Shown in pieces: positions 30,892-40,210 of a stretch of DNA of 64,000 bases. The translations under genes were made by a program, and so were the position numbers. The stretch is from Candidatus Thiodiazotropha sp. (ex Monitilora ramsayi) (GTDB taxonomy: Bacteria; Pseudomonadota; Gammaproteobacteria; Chromatiales; Chromatiaceae), in NCBI GenBank assembly GCA_025655595.1, contig JAHXIO010000001.1:434001-498000 (forward strand), written 5' to 3'. Numbering within the stretch: the first letter of the stretch is position 1; each line of letters begins with the position of its first letter. The notes beneath the pieces were generated by a model. That model saw only the letters and a program-made list of their open reading frames with translations. It ran no database searches and was not told the origin of the DNA.

Positions 30892-31275
30892 TTACATACA
30901 CTGGTCAATCACGATCCGGTTGTAATCTGCAGCATACGCTTCTGCAGCCTGGAGCAGTTTCAGGTGCGTCTCCCCCATCACCATGTCGGTAGATCCGGGC
31001 AGGTAACGTACACCGCAGACGATCTTGGCTTTTGATATCAACTCAGGAGCGATACCCGGTATATTCGATCCACGCGTCGCCATCGCTAGTAGACGCTTGT
31101 CACCACGGTCAAGATTCTGCTTGGCGTCATACGTTGCATCGGCCTGTTTCAACCATATCAGAGACTCAACAGCGTTTTTTTCCTCGGGTGTGACTTGGCT
31201 CATGTCGATCTGCTCCCCGGTCTGGCAAGCGGTCAGTAACAGAAGCAAAAACAGTGGCGGAAAGATCTTTTTCAC
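30892..31275 (-). CDS. Small lipoprotein of unknown function
   Basis: A 127-residue protein with a lipoprotein signal peptide (LLLLTAC, lipidated Cys about residue 17). The mature part is about 110 residues with two cysteines near the end (IVCGVRY, VIDQCM) that could form a disulfide. I do not recognise the family. Its start overlaps the rhombosortase stop by four bases (ATGA), so it is translated with rhombosortase. A role with that sorting system is inferred from the overlap only. Confidence 0.7.
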   Translation of the reverse strand: MKKIFPPLFLLLLLTACQTGEQIDMSQVTPEEKNAVESLIWLKQADATYDAKQNLDRGDKRLLAMATRGSNIPGIAPELISKAKIVCGVRYLPGSTDMVMGETHLKLLQAAEAYAADYNRIVIDQCM

Positions 31276-31868
31276 CCGGTAACCTCATGGTGGCGTAGTT
31301 GCGAATAGCCGCGTTCGATGCCCCATATTAAGACGCCACTGATCCCGCCGTAAAGGTGTGCGTCAACAATTACCCTCCCGGCCACCCAGGACTCACTGCC
31401 AGGAAGGGGTCCCGATAGCTGCTCCCAGGCAATCTTGGTCATAATGAGTGATAAGAGAGCGATGGATGAGCGGGGCTGGATGCTTGCCTGGTGTAATAGC
31501 GATGTAATGAGCAGACCGTGCAGTACGCCGGAAAGGCCTCTGTACCAGGAGACTTCCGGGGTCAGCCAGAGTAGCCCTAGTGAAGTGCCAAGTGCAAGTA
31601 AGGGCAGGCGAAATGCACAGCCGGTGAGGGCGTTTTCGTGCCGGACAAATAGGTGCCATATCAGCCACAATCCGGCCAGATTCATCAGTAGATGCTCCCA
31701 TCCCAGATGAACGAAATGCGCAGTAATGAGACGCCACCATTCATTCGTCTGAACGGCAGTTCGCTGATATTGCAGCAGATCCTCTCCCCCTTCGGGTAAA
31801 AGTCCCGGGGTTAGGCAGAGGAGAGTGACTAGTATCGGACAATAAACAGGTTTGAACTGCAGCCTCAT
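31272..31868 (-). CDS. Rhombosortase (rhomboid-family GlyGly-CTERM processing protease)
   Basis: A 198-residue six-helix rhomboid protein. The HxxxN pair is His59/Asn63 (EHLLMN), the catalytic serine is Ser113 in GLSGVLHG and the catalytic histidine is His171 in DAHLYGG. The SGVLHG and DAHLYGG forms are characteristic of rhombosortases rather than general GlpG. The enzyme cleaves GlyGly-CTERM proteins in the inner membrane; the metalloprotease at 28519 is an obvious substrate. Its ATG overlaps the stop of a 39-codon gene, and its stop overlaps the small lipoprotein. Confidence 0.85.
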   Translation of the reverse strand: MRLQFKPVYCPILVTLLCLTPGLLPEGGEDLLQYQRTAVQTNEWWRLITAHFVHLGWEHLLMNLAGLWLIWHLFVRHENALTGCAFRLPLLALGTSLGLLWLTPEVSWYRGLSGVLHGLLITSLLHQASIQPRSSIALLSLIMTKIAWEQLSGPLPGSESWVAGRVIVDAHLYGGISGVLIWGIERGYSQLRHHEVTG

Positions 31869-31984
31869 ACGGCCCCTTGAGACAGTCTGGCCGGCAGCGT
31901 ATCAATGGCGTAGAGATCCCTAAGACGGCGGCGGGCTGATGCATAGGGATTCGATAGTGTCAGTGCTCCAGTGGGATCCTTCAT
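31865..31984 (-). CDS. 39-residue protein between moeB and rhombosortase
   Basis: Reading from the ATG at 31984 gives 39 codons and a TGA at 31867-31865. The start overlaps the moeB stop (ATGA) and the stop overlaps the rhombosortase start (ATGA). Two such overlaps in a row in a tightly packed operon argue that it is translated. The peptide is hydrophilic, with an arginine-rich centre (ASARRRLRDLYAID) and a predicted amphipathic helix, and has no signal peptide. I do not recognise it. It could act as a coupling peptide or as an unknown small partner. Confidence 0.55.
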   Translation of the reverse strand: MKDPTGALTLSNPYASARRRLRDLYAIDTLPARLSQGAV

Positions 31985-32757
31985 GACGGGTCCTTTCCGC
32001 AGACAGGACAGGCCGGATCGGGTTTCAGGCCGATCGTACGCCACTCCATCTGTAGGGCGTCGAACAGCATCAATTTTCCCACCAGGGGTGTGCCCGCACC
32101 GGTCAGAACCTTAATGGCCTCGATGGCCTGGATGCTGCCGACCACCCCCACAAGTGGCGCCAGGACTCCATTGGCGGAGCAGGTCTCGTCAATCTGCCCT
32201 TCACTGGGATATAGGCAGTGATAACAGGGATCTCCGGGTTGTCCGGTGAAGACGCTGATCTGTCCCTCCATGCGGATGGCGGCGCCGGACACCAGCGGGG
32301 TGCGGGCGGCTCGGCAGGCCGCATTGACGGCGAACCGTGTGGCGAAATTGTCTGTGCCGTCGATAACCACATCGGCCACTTCGATTTGCTCGGACAGCGC
32401 ATCACCTTCCAGGGGGTGGTCGATAGTCAGGATCTCGGTCTCCGGGTTGAGTGCCAACAGTGTTTCCTTGGCGGACTCCACCTTGGGGCGGTCAATGGCC
32501 GCGGTAGTATGTACGATCTGCCGTTGCAGATTGGTCAGGTCGACCCGGTCGAAATCGACCAGTACCAGGGTGCCGACACCCGCCGCAGCGAGGTACATGG
32601 AGACCGGAGAGCCGAGGCCGCCCAGTCCGATGATCAGGGCACGGGCGGATTGCAGCCGTTCCTGTCCCTCAATCCCGATGGAGGGCAACATGATCTGGCG
32701 GCTGTAGCGCAGCAGCTGCTCGTCATTCATTGGGTCGGGGTCCTGCTGGGTAGGCAT
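31981..32757 (-). CDS. moeB: MoeB/ThiF-type adenylyltransferase
   Basis: An E1-like enzyme of 258 residues. The nucleotide loop GLGGLGSP, the catalytic-arginine stretch LTNLQRQIVH and two zinc CxxC pairs (CYHC and CPVC) are present. MoeB adenylates the MoaD C-terminus for molybdopterin synthesis; ThiF and HesA look alike, so the acceptor is uncertain. Position downstream of hemA-prfA-prmC supports MoeB. A second possible start is Met10 at 32730. Confidence 0.9.
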   Translation of the reverse strand: MPTQQDPDPMNDEQLLRYSRQIMLPSIGIEGQERLQSARALIIGLGGLGSPVSMYLAAAGVGTLVLVDFDRVDLTNLQRQIVHTTAAIDRPKVESAKETLLALNPETEILTIDHPLEGDALSEQIEVADVVIDGTDNFATRFAVNAACRAARTPLVSGAAIRMEGQISVFTGQPGDPCYHCLYPSEGQIDETCSANGVLAPLVGVVGSIQAIEAIKVLTGAGTPLVGKLMLFDALQMEWRTIGLKPDPACPVCGKDPS

Positions 32758-32760
32758 GGG

Positions 32761-33171
32761 TCAGAGATATTTCCGCCAGTGTTCAGGTCTGTGGTCACGT
32801 AGCCCGTGATCGAGACGCTGATAGCGGTCGGCAAAGATTTGGCGGGTACATTTACTGTCCGACCGGTTGCAGCCAAGGTTGGCACGCTCGGTATCCTCTG
32901 TGTAGTAATAGAGTGCTCGCATCAGTCGGTAGAGAAGACGGTTGTCCAGGTGCAAACCCATGGCCGTTAGCCCATGTTCGATCTGCTCCAGGCTGAGCTG
33001 CATGAGTTGGTAACTGATGCGCAGGTGGGTTGTCGAGACGGGTGTTGCGCTGACGATGCCCTCAATATCGGCAAGTAGGTGGCTTGCGGTCTCGGCCTGA
33101 TTTGCAACCGGGTGGAGCTCGACGAAGTGAATGTCCCGGTGTTTCACCAAGTCGTGTGGCGTGTCGCCCAT
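32761..33171 (-). CDS. Unknown protein with possible HMA-like fold, next to moeB
   Basis: A 136-residue soluble protein from the ATG at 33171 (AGGA upstream); an in-frame start at 33207 adds 12 unlikely residues. The first 80 residues alternate strand and helix (IHFVELHP, ETASHLLADIEGIVSATPV, THLRISYQL, LEQIEHGLTAMGLHL) in a beta-alpha-beta-beta-alpha-beta order resembling heavy-metal-associated domains, but no CxxC is present. The C-terminal part has two cysteines (LGCNRSDSKCTRQ) that could bind metal or form a disulfide. It is 3 bases from moeB and in the prmC/prfA/hemA operon. Function unknown. Confidence 0.65.
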   Translation of the reverse strand: MGDTPHDLVKHRDIHFVELHPVANQAETASHLLADIEGIVSATPVSTTHLRISYQLMQLSLEQIEHGLTAMGLHLDNRLLYRLMRALYYYTEDTERANLGCNRSDSKCTRQIFADRYQRLDHGLRDHRPEHWRKYL

Positions 33172-33231
33172 AGTGCTCAATCCTAGTGAATGCAGGGAAA
33201 TAATCAAGCGCTCCAGCGCTCTGTCGAAAGG

Positions 33232-34095
33232 TCAGGAGGAGGGGAGTTTACCCTCTGTAACCCTGGGCAGACCCGCCATATCCATATAGGTGCTGACATC
33301 CGTAAAGTCATGATATTGATAGATTTCTTTTACTGCATCTGCCTGCTGATAACCGTGTTCCAGCAGTAACCAGCCACCAGGTTTGAGGTGAGTGGGCGCA
33401 TATTGAATGATCTGTTTGATGTCAGATAGGCCGTCACTGCCCGATACCAGGGCCGAAAGGGGTTCTCTGGGCAGATCACCTTGTGTGAGATGGGGATCGT
33501 TCGCCTGAATGTAGGGCGGGTTGCTGATCAAAAGATCGTATTTTGTACCGCCTGGCAAAGCCAGATACCAGTCACCAGCGTAAAAACAGATGTTTTTTAT
33601 ATTCAGCTCATTCGCATTGGATATGGCTATCCTCAGGGCCTTCTCCGAGCTGTCGCTGGCGTGGATCTGTGCATCCGGCCTTTCACTGCCCAATGCCAGG
33701 GCAATAGCGCCACTTCCGGTGCCGAGATCGGCGATGGCCGGTTGTGAAATGGCTCCAAGGTGCAGAAGTGCGCGTTCGACCAGGAGTTCTGTCTCCGGTC
33801 TGGGTATCAGGGTGTCGGCCGTAACCTTGAGCGCCAGTGACCAGAATTCCCGTAGACCGATGATGTGGGCGATGGGTTCACCGGCAAGTCGCCTCTGTAT
33901 CAGTGCCTCGTAGTCGGCTAGCTCCTTCAGCGTAAGTGTGTTGTCAGGCCAGGCGTAGAGATGGCTACGGGGTTTATCCAGTACATGGCATAACAGCAGT
34001 GCCGCTTCCAGGTCTGCAGCGGCATGCTCAATCGAGGCAAGCTTTTTTATCGCCGCTTGTTGTGCCTGTCGCAGGGTATTGGGGGGGGATTGCAT
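33232..34095 (-). CDS. prmC: Release-factor glutamine methyltransferase PrmC
   Basis: SAM-dependent methyltransferase of 287 residues that methylates the GGQ glutamine of release factors. The SAM site IADLGTGSGAIALAL and the catalytic NPPY (in LLISNPPYIQ) are present, and the helical N-terminal domain spans about residues 1-80. It follows prfA, its substrate gene, in the usual order hemA-prfA-prmC. Confidence 0.96.
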   Translation of the reverse strand: MQSPPNTLRQAQQAAIKKLASIEHAAADLEAALLLCHVLDKPRSHLYAWPDNTLTLKELADYEALIQRRLAGEPIAHIIGLREFWSLALKVTADTLIPRPETELLVERALLHLGAISQPAIADLGTGSGAIALALGSERPDAQIHASDSSEKALRIAISNANELNIKNICFYAGDWYLALPGGTKYDLLISNPPYIQANDPHLTQGDLPREPLSALVSGSDGLSDIKQIIQYAPTHLKPGGWLLLEHGYQQADAVKEIYQYHDFTDVSTYMDMAGLPRVTEGKLPSS

Positions 34096-34171
34096 GGATT
34101 CTTCGATATACCCTGGAAAAGATCATCACCGGTGTCGGCCAGGCCGACATTCGGGGAGTCATGTATCGTAT

Positions 34172-35254
34172 CTATTCACTCTCGCCCATGGCGGCTAACT
34201 GCTCTACCTGATGCTCCCGTAACAGGGGCTCGATCACCTGATCCAGTACGCCGGTCATCACCTCGTCGAGTTTGTAGAGGGTCAAGTTGATCCGGTGGTC
34301 GGTAATGCGATTCTGGGGGTAATTGTAGGTGCGGATCCGCTCTGAGCGATCACCACTTCCGACCTGGAGCTTGCGTGAACTGGCCTGGGCGCTGACGATC
34401 TCCTCCTGTGCCTGGGAGAGCAGTTTTGCCTGCAGCAGAGACATGGCTCTGGCCTTGTTTTTGTGCTGGGAGCGCTCGTCCTGACACTCCACAACGATAC
34501 CACTGGGCAGATGGGTGATGCGCACGGCGGAATCGGTCTTGTTGACATGCTGTCCCCCTGCGCCCGATGCGCGGTAGGTGTCGATACGCAGGTCATTGCT
34601 GTTGATCTCCACATCGTCCACCTCCTTGGCTTCCGGCAGGATGGCAACCGTACAGGCGGAAGTGTGGATACGTCCCTGGGATTCGGTTTCAGGAACCCGT
34701 TGTACCCGATGGGTGCCCGATTCGAACTTCAGGCGGGAGTAGACCGCGTTGCCGGTGACTCGACAGACTACCTCTTTGTATCCGCCGTGTTCGCCCGGGC
34801 TCTCGCTGATGGTCTCTGTCTGCCAGTGATGTTGTTCCGCATAGCGAAGGTACATACGGTAGAGGTCGCTGGCGAACAGCGCTGCTTCCGCGCCACCGGT
34901 GCCTGCGCGAATCTCCAGAAAGATGTTGCGCTGGTCATTGGGATCGGGCGGGATCAGCAGTAATTGCAGTTCAGGTTCCAGTGACTCGCGAATCTGTTCA
35001 GCCGCTGCCAGCTCCTCTTTGGCGAGGGGAGCCATCTCGGGATCGTCCATCATCTCCCTGGCGGCTTCTATGTCGGCCTCGGTATCGGTGTAGCGCCGGA
35101 ATGTCTCTACCACGGGCTCGAGCTGGGCGTACTCCTGTCCCAGGGAGCGAAATTGACGCTGGTCGTTCTGGACTTCGGGATCGGCAAGGAGGGCGGTGAT
35201 CTCTTCGAAGCGTTCGGCGATCTGATCCAGCTTGCCGCGCAGTGATGGCTTCAT
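34172..35254 (-). CDS. prfA: Peptide chain release factor 1
   Basis: RF1 of 360 residues (E. coli 360), reading UAA and UAG. The catalytic GGQ lies in [17 protein letters not shown] and the codon-recognition region contains the PxT-like stretch [10 protein letters not shown]. The start overlaps the hemA stop (ATGA). Confidence 0.98.
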   Translation of the reverse strand: MKPSLRGKLDQIAERFEEITALLADPEVQNDQRQFRSLGQEYAQLEPVVETFRRYTDTEADIEAAREMMDDPEMAPLAKEELAAAEQIRESLEPELQLLLIPPDPNDQRNIFLEIRAGTGGAEAALFASDLYRMYLRYAEQHHWQTETISESPGEHGGYKEVVCRVTGNAVYSRLKFESGTHRVQRVPETESQGRIHTSACTVAILPEAKEVDDVEINSNDLRIDTYRASGAGGQHVNKTDSAVRITHLPSGIVVECQDERSQHKNKARAMSLLQAKLLSQAQEEIVSAQASSRKLQVGSGDRSERIRTYNYPQNRITDHRINLTLYKLDEVMTGVLDQVIEPLLREHQVEQLAAMGESE

Positions 35255-36519
35255 GGATTGTTGTCGATTTTCTTGAGCTGAAACAGTGTGTTGGCAGCCT
35301 CGAGCAGCTCGATCTGGCCATTGAATCCGGCCTGGCGCAGCTGGGAGCTCGGGGTGTGCAGCAGCTTATTGGTCAATGTGTGACCCATGAACTGCAGCAC
35401 CTCTTCCGGGGATTTGCCTTTGTTGAGTTGCTGTATCGCTTTTCTGATCACTTCATCGCGAAGGTTTTCGGCATAGGCGCGATAATCCTGTATCAGCTCG
35501 ACGGCATCGAGTGAGCGCATCCATCCAAGATATTCACCCACGTAGTGTTCGATGATCTCCTCGGCCTGTTTTGCCGCTTCTTCACGCGAACGCATGTTCT
35601 CCTGGATGACCTCATCCAGATCATCGACCGTATAGAGATAGATATCGCTCAGATCGGAGACTTCGGGCTCTATATCCCTTGGCACTGCGATGTCGACCAT
35701 GAAAATGGGCCGGTGTTTACGCTCTTTGAGCGCGCTTTCGACCGTGCCTTTGCCCAGTACCGGCAGGGGGCTGGCCGTTGAGGAGATGACGATGTCGGCC
35801 TCTGCCAGATGGCTGCTGAGTTCCGTCAGTGAAATGGCGAAGCCGTCGAATTGGGCGGCCAGGGTATGCGCCTTTTCAACAGTACGATTGGCGACAATGA
35901 TACGGCCGATACCGTTTTGGCTCAGGTGTCGTGCGGCCAGTTCGATGGTTTCACCGGCGCCGATCAGCAGTGCGGTCTGCTCCGATAGCTCGCTGAAGAT
36001 CTGTTTGGCCAGGCTGACTGCGGCAAAGGCCACCGACACAGGGCTGTTGCCGATCGCGGTATCGGTGCGAATCTGTTTGGCAGCGGAGAAGGCGTGTTGA
36101 AAGAGTTTGCTGAGGAGCTTGCCGGTGGCGCCGGCGTCAGTTGCTGTCTGGAAAGCTGCCTTGACCTGTCCCAGGATCTGGGGTTCGCCCAATACCAGAG
36201 AGTCGAGTCCGCAGGAGACGCGCAACAGGTGCTTGATTGCGTCATCGCCGAAATGGCTGTAAAGGTAGGGACTGACCCGGTCGTTCTCGACGCCGTGGAA
36301 TTCACTGAGCCAGTCGGCCAGGGGTTCGTGGTCCTCCTGGCTTAGGCAACAGTAGGCCTCAGTGCGATTGCAGGTGGAGAGGATTACGGCCTCCTGGACC
36401 GCGGGATGGGTCTTCAGGCTGCGCAGGGCTCCGGCGATGATATCCGGCCCAAAGGTCAACCGTTCCCGTATCTCGACAGGTGCGGTTTTGTGGTTCAGTC
36501 CTAGGGCGAGTATCGGCAT
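35251..36519 (-). CDS. hemA: Glutamyl-tRNA reductase
   Basis: First enzyme of C5-pathway tetrapyrrole synthesis, 422 residues. The catalytic cysteine lies in [12 protein letters not shown] near residue 50, the NADPH-binding domain has [16 protein letters not shown], and a C-terminal dimerisation helix follows. It starts the hemA-prfA-prmC-moeB operon; lolB, often divergent from hemA, is not present on the other side. Confidence 0.98.
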   Translation of the reverse strand: MPILALGLNHKTAPVEIRERLTFGPDIIAGALRSLKTHPAVQEAVILSTCNRTEAYCCLSQEDHEPLADWLSEFHGVENDRVSPYLYSHFGDDAIKHLLRVSCGLDSLVLGEPQILGQVKAAFQTATDAGATGKLLSKLFQHAFSAAKQIRTDTAIGNSPVSVAFAAVSLAKQIFSELSEQTALLIGAGETIELAARHLSQNGIGRIIVANRTVEKAHTLAAQFDGFAISLTELSSHLAEADIVISSTASPLPVLGKGTVESALKERKHRPIFMVDIAVPRDIEPEVSDLSDIYLYTVDDLDEVIQENMRSREEAAKQAEEIIEHYVGEYLGWMRSLDAVELIQDYRAYAENLRDEVIRKAIQQLNKGKSPEEVLQFMGHTLTNKLLHTPSSQLRQAGFNGQIELLEAANTLFQLKKIDNNP

Positions 36520-36868
36520 GAGTTCCGGGTTTGATCGATAGTCCGAAGGGAAATTTTGTTATATCAATGAGTTGAATTCAAGTTTAATGCAGTTATATGT
36601 GTATTCCTACGACTGATGAAACAATATTAAACCCAAAATTAAGCCAGGCTTAAGAAAGGTGTTTTTTCATGAGGATTTCGCAAGCTATTGATAAAAACAA
36701 AAATAGAAATCTTCAAATGTAAGGTTAACCCCGATTGCTAAACTGTCTAACAGTCTGGTATTAATGTAAGGGCTTTTCCTAAGTCACTCATTAGAAAAGC
36801 ATAATTCAATAATATATATATGGGCGGCCGGTAAAAGCCAGGGACCGTCCCACTGAGGAGGATCGAAA
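36520..36868. promoter_or_regulatory. Divergent hemA / LolA-like control region with dyads
   Basis: An AT-rich 349-base gap with no gene. It holds a perfect dyad TTAAGCC-A-GGCTTAA (36639-36653) and a second, ACTGT-CTA-ACAGT (36742-36754). The second lies between a possible -35 (TTGCTA, 36735-36740) and -10 (TATTAA, 36759-36764, 18-base spacing) reading toward the LolA-like gene. The symmetry suggests one or more repressor or activator sites; the regulator is not in the window. A GAGGAGG Shine-Dalgarno stretch precedes the 36869 ATG. Confidence 0.45.
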
Positions 36869-37846
36869 ATGCAGGTGCATAAGCTTGTGTCCGCAGCTGC
36901 GGCAGTTGGTTTTATCTTTTCCGGTATGGCAGTTGCCGGCGTGCCCAAGGACCTACCGCTACCCACCGGTACCCCCACTGCCGATGAAATCGCCGATCAG
37001 GTCTATTTCGTCAATCACTTCTACGCGCTGAAAAAATACGGCATCACCAACAACAACCGCGACCCTAAGAAAAGCCGTAAAGCCAAACCTGGCAAGATTA
37101 CCGTATTGGTTAATAAGTCTGCAGGCAGTAGGCCGACCACGATCACACTGGAACGCTATCTCAACAACGAATACAGCGACGGCGCCACCAACGCCCAGGA
37201 TATTGCCATCTTTCGTTCCGGCAAGCTGAAAGGCACCGGCATGTTGATCACCGACTATGTGGATGACAACAAGAGTCAGTCCTACTCCATCTGGCTGCCG
37301 GCCCTGCGTAAGATTCGCCGTTTTGCGGAACCCGCCCATGATGATGCCTGGGGCGGTACTGATTTCACCTTCGGCGATGTGGTGTTGCGCAAGCCGCAAC
37401 ATGAGACACATGAACTGCTGGGTACCGAGACCTTCAATGATTGCCTTGGCGCGATTGCCAAGGATGAAGCTAAAAACAAGTATCTGCCCAATCCGCCCGA
37501 TGCAGCCTGCGATCACAAAGGAAAAGAGGTCTACAAGCTGAAGAGCACGACCAAGCGGGAGAACTGGTGGTATGACAATCGGGTGAGCTATATCGATACC
37601 AAGACCTTTGCCGACTACCGCACTGAATATTTCAAGGGCGGTGAACAGGTCAAAGTGATCGACCGCAACTGGGTCAGTCTCGGTCTGGATGATCCGCGCG
37701 CCCTCTCTTGGGGTTACTGGTACGGCAAGACCCTCGCTACCGGACATGAGACCTGGGCGGTTATTCCACAGGATGTGGTACAGATCAACCAGGATTGGGA
37801 GTCCGATTTCTGGTCGGAAAAGACCCTTAGAAAAATCAAACGCTAA
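36869..37846 (+). CDS. LolA-like outer-membrane lipoprotein-sorting protein (first copy)
   Basis: A 325-residue periplasmic protein with a signal peptide ending at AVAG near residue 24. The central part carries AWGGTDFTFGDV, the motif that marks PF17131-type LolA-like proteins (DUF1329-related, COG2834). The protein has the lipid-carrying LolA fold in this family, not the classical LolA sequence. First gene of an operon with a DUF1302 outer-membrane protein and an MMPL/RND exporter, so a role carrying a lipid or lipoprotein between exporter and outer membrane is the natural inference. The substrate is unknown. Confidence 0.78.
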   Translation: MQVHKLVSAAAAVGFIFSGMAVAGVPKDLPLPTGTPTADEIADQVYFVNHFYALKKYGITNNNRDPKKSRKAKPGKITVLVNKSAGSRPTTITLERYLNNEYSDGATNAQDIAIFRSGKLKGTGMLITDYVDDNKSQSYSIWLPALRKIRRFAEPAHDDAWGGTDFTFGDVVLRKPQHETHELLGTETFNDCLGAIAKDEAKNKYLPNPPDAACDHKGKEVYKLKSTTKRENWWYDNRVSYIDTKTFADYRTEYFKGGEQVKVIDRNWVSLGLDDPRALSWGYWYGKTLATGHETWAVIPQDVVQINQDWESDFWSEKTLRKIKR

Positions 37847-37856
37847 AGATAAACGG

Positions 37857-37878
37857 GGATGCCTGATCTCAGGCATCC
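37857..37878 (+). other. Intercistronic hairpin, LolA-like/DUF1302 gap
   Basis: A nearly unbroken 10-bp stem GGATGCCTGA/TCAGGCATCC with a minimal loop lies 10 bases after the stop of the first gene. It is followed by A-rich rather than T-rich sequence, so it is more likely a processing or stabilising structure within the operon than a full terminator. Confidence 0.55.
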
Positions 37879-37984
37879 TCAAAAAATATTTACCGCCACA
37901 ACATGGTGGTACACATCGCTTCGAATCCGGCATAAAAAATATTTGAGATCCGGTTTTTTCGTCGAATCTGGGAGGAATCATTAG

Positions 37985-40144
37985 ATGTTCAAACGCTGCA
38001 AGATTTATCAGTCGATACTGCTCGCCTTGGTAGTACCAGGGTCTGCGATGGCTGAGATTGAGATTACCGGGTTTCTGAAAAATGAGACTTCGGTTTTTAC
38101 CCGGGATGGTCAGGTGACGGGTGAGGCCGAAACCATGCTTGATGAAAGGGGCCATGAGAAGGGTGATCTGCTGAAATTCGAGAATTCAGCACGAGTCTTC
38201 ATGAATGGAGATATCGGTGAAGAGAGCACTTGGCATGCGGATCTGAACTTCATCTACGATTCTGAAGGGATTAATAGTGATTACAAGGGCCATAAGCTTT
38301 ATACCCAGCACGACTATCTGAGAGAACTCTATCTTGATTCTACGCTGTGGGATTGGGATCTTCGTCTGGGTAAACAGCAGGTTGTCTGGGGAACTGCTGA
38401 TGGTATTAAGCTGTTGGATATCATCAATCCTACTGACTTCCGTGAATTAAACCAAAACGCCATGGAAGATTCCCGTATTCCCATCTGGATGATCAATGCA
38501 GAGAGAAATATTGGAAATAGTGGGAATGTGCAGTTCATAGTCTCTCAGGTCGAGGAGAACAAGATACCCGGTCTGGATCGTGATGGTGCTGCGGGCCATC
38601 CGTTCTTGATGAAAGGCGTCGATACCATTACGGGAGAAGTGAATGGATTTCTTCATGTTGCACCTGCACTGGCGAATGTGGCTGGTAGCTTTACCAATGC
38701 TACCCAGGCCCCGCTTTTGCCGGGGGGTATTCCCAATCCTCTGTTTAGTCCGTTAGGTCTGGTGCCTTTTTCCGGTTTGACCGTTGATGGATTTGCCAGT
38801 GGACCGTCGATGTTGCCTCTTGGCAATCCCACGGGGGCCGGGGATTTGGGTTTCATTGCTCAATGCGGATTGAACTTTGCCTGTTCTGCAGCAACCCTGG
38901 GTGACGATCCTAATGCAAATGCGTTCGTTACCAATCTGATGCCAGTGAATAGCTCAAGTCCTGTTGATACCAGTTATTCTCCATCCGCACCAACCTCTGC
39001 GTTCGAATATATGCCGATGGCATCTTTCGCCACCTTCAATACCTTCGCAAAGTTAGATCCGTCTTTAGGGATGTTTACTGGCGCAACTTCCGAATATGTC
39101 CGTGACTACCCGGATGATAGCGATGTTAATGCAGGTTTACGCTGGAAGCAGTCTCTTGACAACGGTTTTAACTACTCACTTAACTATTTCTACCATTACA
39201 GCGCCAATCCGGATGTGAATTTGAGCTGGCACGATGCAGTTACGGGAGAAAAACTAACCGAGCAGTTGTCGCCTGCGGGTGACTTTATTGACAATGGCAC
39301 AGGTTTACCGGGGTCGGATGGAATACCAGATCTTGCAGATTTCACCCAGAGCCTGACGCCAGATCAACTTCCTACCAATGTGTTGCCTGGTCAACAGCTT
39401 CCCGTTACAACCCTATTACATAATGGTGCAGGTGAGTTTTATGGCGCATTCGATCCTACTGGCGGGATGGGGTTATACAATCCGAACCCTGTAAAGTTAC
39501 GGTTTACTGAAACATTACACAGAGTTCACAGTATCGGTACTTCCTTTGACTATGCAATAGATGCCGGTGACTTGCCCATTGTTCTGCGTGGTGAGTTTTT
39601 GTATGACAGGAATGACAAGCAGCCGGTGATCTATCGTCATCTGCTGGCTCATGGTGCTCTTGCCAGCTCTCTTGTCATGGAAGATGCCGACTACTTCAAG
39701 TATGTATTGGGTCTGGATGTTACCGTTATGACCAATCTGCTGGTCAGTGGTCAATTCATCCAGTTCAACAACTTGGATTATGTTGAAGAGAATCGTACTT
39801 GCACCACACAGACGGGTCAGAGCGCCGATTGCTCAACTTACACAGCAGACTTCGCAACACTCCACCTGACCAACGGCCTTAACATGGGCTACGAGAATAA
39901 AGAGTTCTACTCCCTCTTTTTCTCCAAGCCTTTCGGTCCTTCTCAGGAGCATCGCTGGAACAACATCACGATCTACGAAGAGGGTGGCGGCAAGTGGAAC
40001 CGTTTCGATGTTGAGTATTCCTTCACCGATACCCTGATCGGGTCTGCAGAGTGGAACCACTACTGGGGTGATGAGGATTCGACTTTCGGACAGTTCGCCG
40101 ATTCCTCCAACCTTCAGGTGGGCATCAAATGGCTCATCGAATGA
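37985..40144 (+). CDS. DUF1302 family outer-membrane protein
   Basis: A 719-residue exported protein. The signal peptide ends in SAMA near residue 23; the mature part starts with IEITGFLKNETSVFT and has many alternating strands, with RLGKQQVVWGTADGIKLLDIINPTDFRE characteristic of DUF1302. The C-terminus ends in a beta strand (LQVGIKWLIE), as in beta barrels. Family members are found beside LolA-like proteins and MMPL exporters in Pseudomonas, Marinobacter and relatives. The loop-rich middle (about 200-370) is low in charged residues. A barrel or lipid-acceptor role in the outer membrane is inference. Confidence 0.78.
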   Translation: MFKRCKIYQSILLALVVPGSAMAEIEITGFLKNETSVFTRDGQVTGEAETMLDERGHEKGDLLKFENSARVFMNGDIGEESTWHADLNFIYDSEGINSDYKGHKLYTQHDYLRELYLDSTLWDWDLRLGKQQVVWGTADGIKLLDIINPTDFRELNQNAMEDSRIPIWMINAERNIGNSGNVQFIVSQVEENKIPGLDRDGAAGHPFLMKGVDTITGEVNGFLHVAPALANVAGSFTNATQAPLLPGGIPNPLFSPLGLVPFSGLTVDGFASGPSMLPLGNPTGAGDLGFIAQCGLNFACSAATLGDDPNANAFVTNLMPVNSSSPVDTSYSPSAPTSAFEYMPMASFATFNTFAKLDPSLGMFTGATSEYVRDYPDDSDVNAGLRWKQSLDNGFNYSLNYFYHYSANPDVNLSWHDAVTGEKLTEQLSPAGDFIDNGTGLPGSDGIPDLADFTQSLTPDQLPTNVLPGQQLPVTTLLHNGAGEFYGAFDPTGGMGLYNPNPVKLRFTETLHRVHSIGTSFDYAIDAGDLPIVLRGEFLYDRNDKQPVIYRHLLAHGALASSLVMEDADYFKYVLGLDVTVMTNLLVSGQFIQFNNLDYVEENRTCTTQTGQSADCSTYTADFATLHLTNGLNMGYENKEFYSLFFSKPFGPSQEHRWNNITIYEEGGGKWNRFDVEYSFTDTLIGSAEWNHYWGDEDSTFGQFADSSNLQVGIKWLIE

Positions 40145-40178
40145 TGCGCTAGCATCGAAATCACATACAGAAGGGAGT

Positions 40179-40210
40179 GGCAGGGGACCGAGGTTATTCG
40201 GGCCCCTGCC
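40179..40210 (+). other. Intercistronic hairpin, DUF1302/RND gap
   Basis: An 8-bp stem GGCAGGGG/CCCCTGCC (40179-40186 with 40203-40210) encloses a second small hairpin CCGA/TCGG. There is no T run. It lies 35 bases before the exporter ATG and could slow or tune expression between the two genes. Confidence 0.5.

Noticed and set aside
36959-38155. A 398-codon minus-strand open frame opposite the LolA-like gene
   Set aside because: The plus-strand gene has a signal peptide, a Shine-Dalgarno and a known motif; the antisense frame has none.
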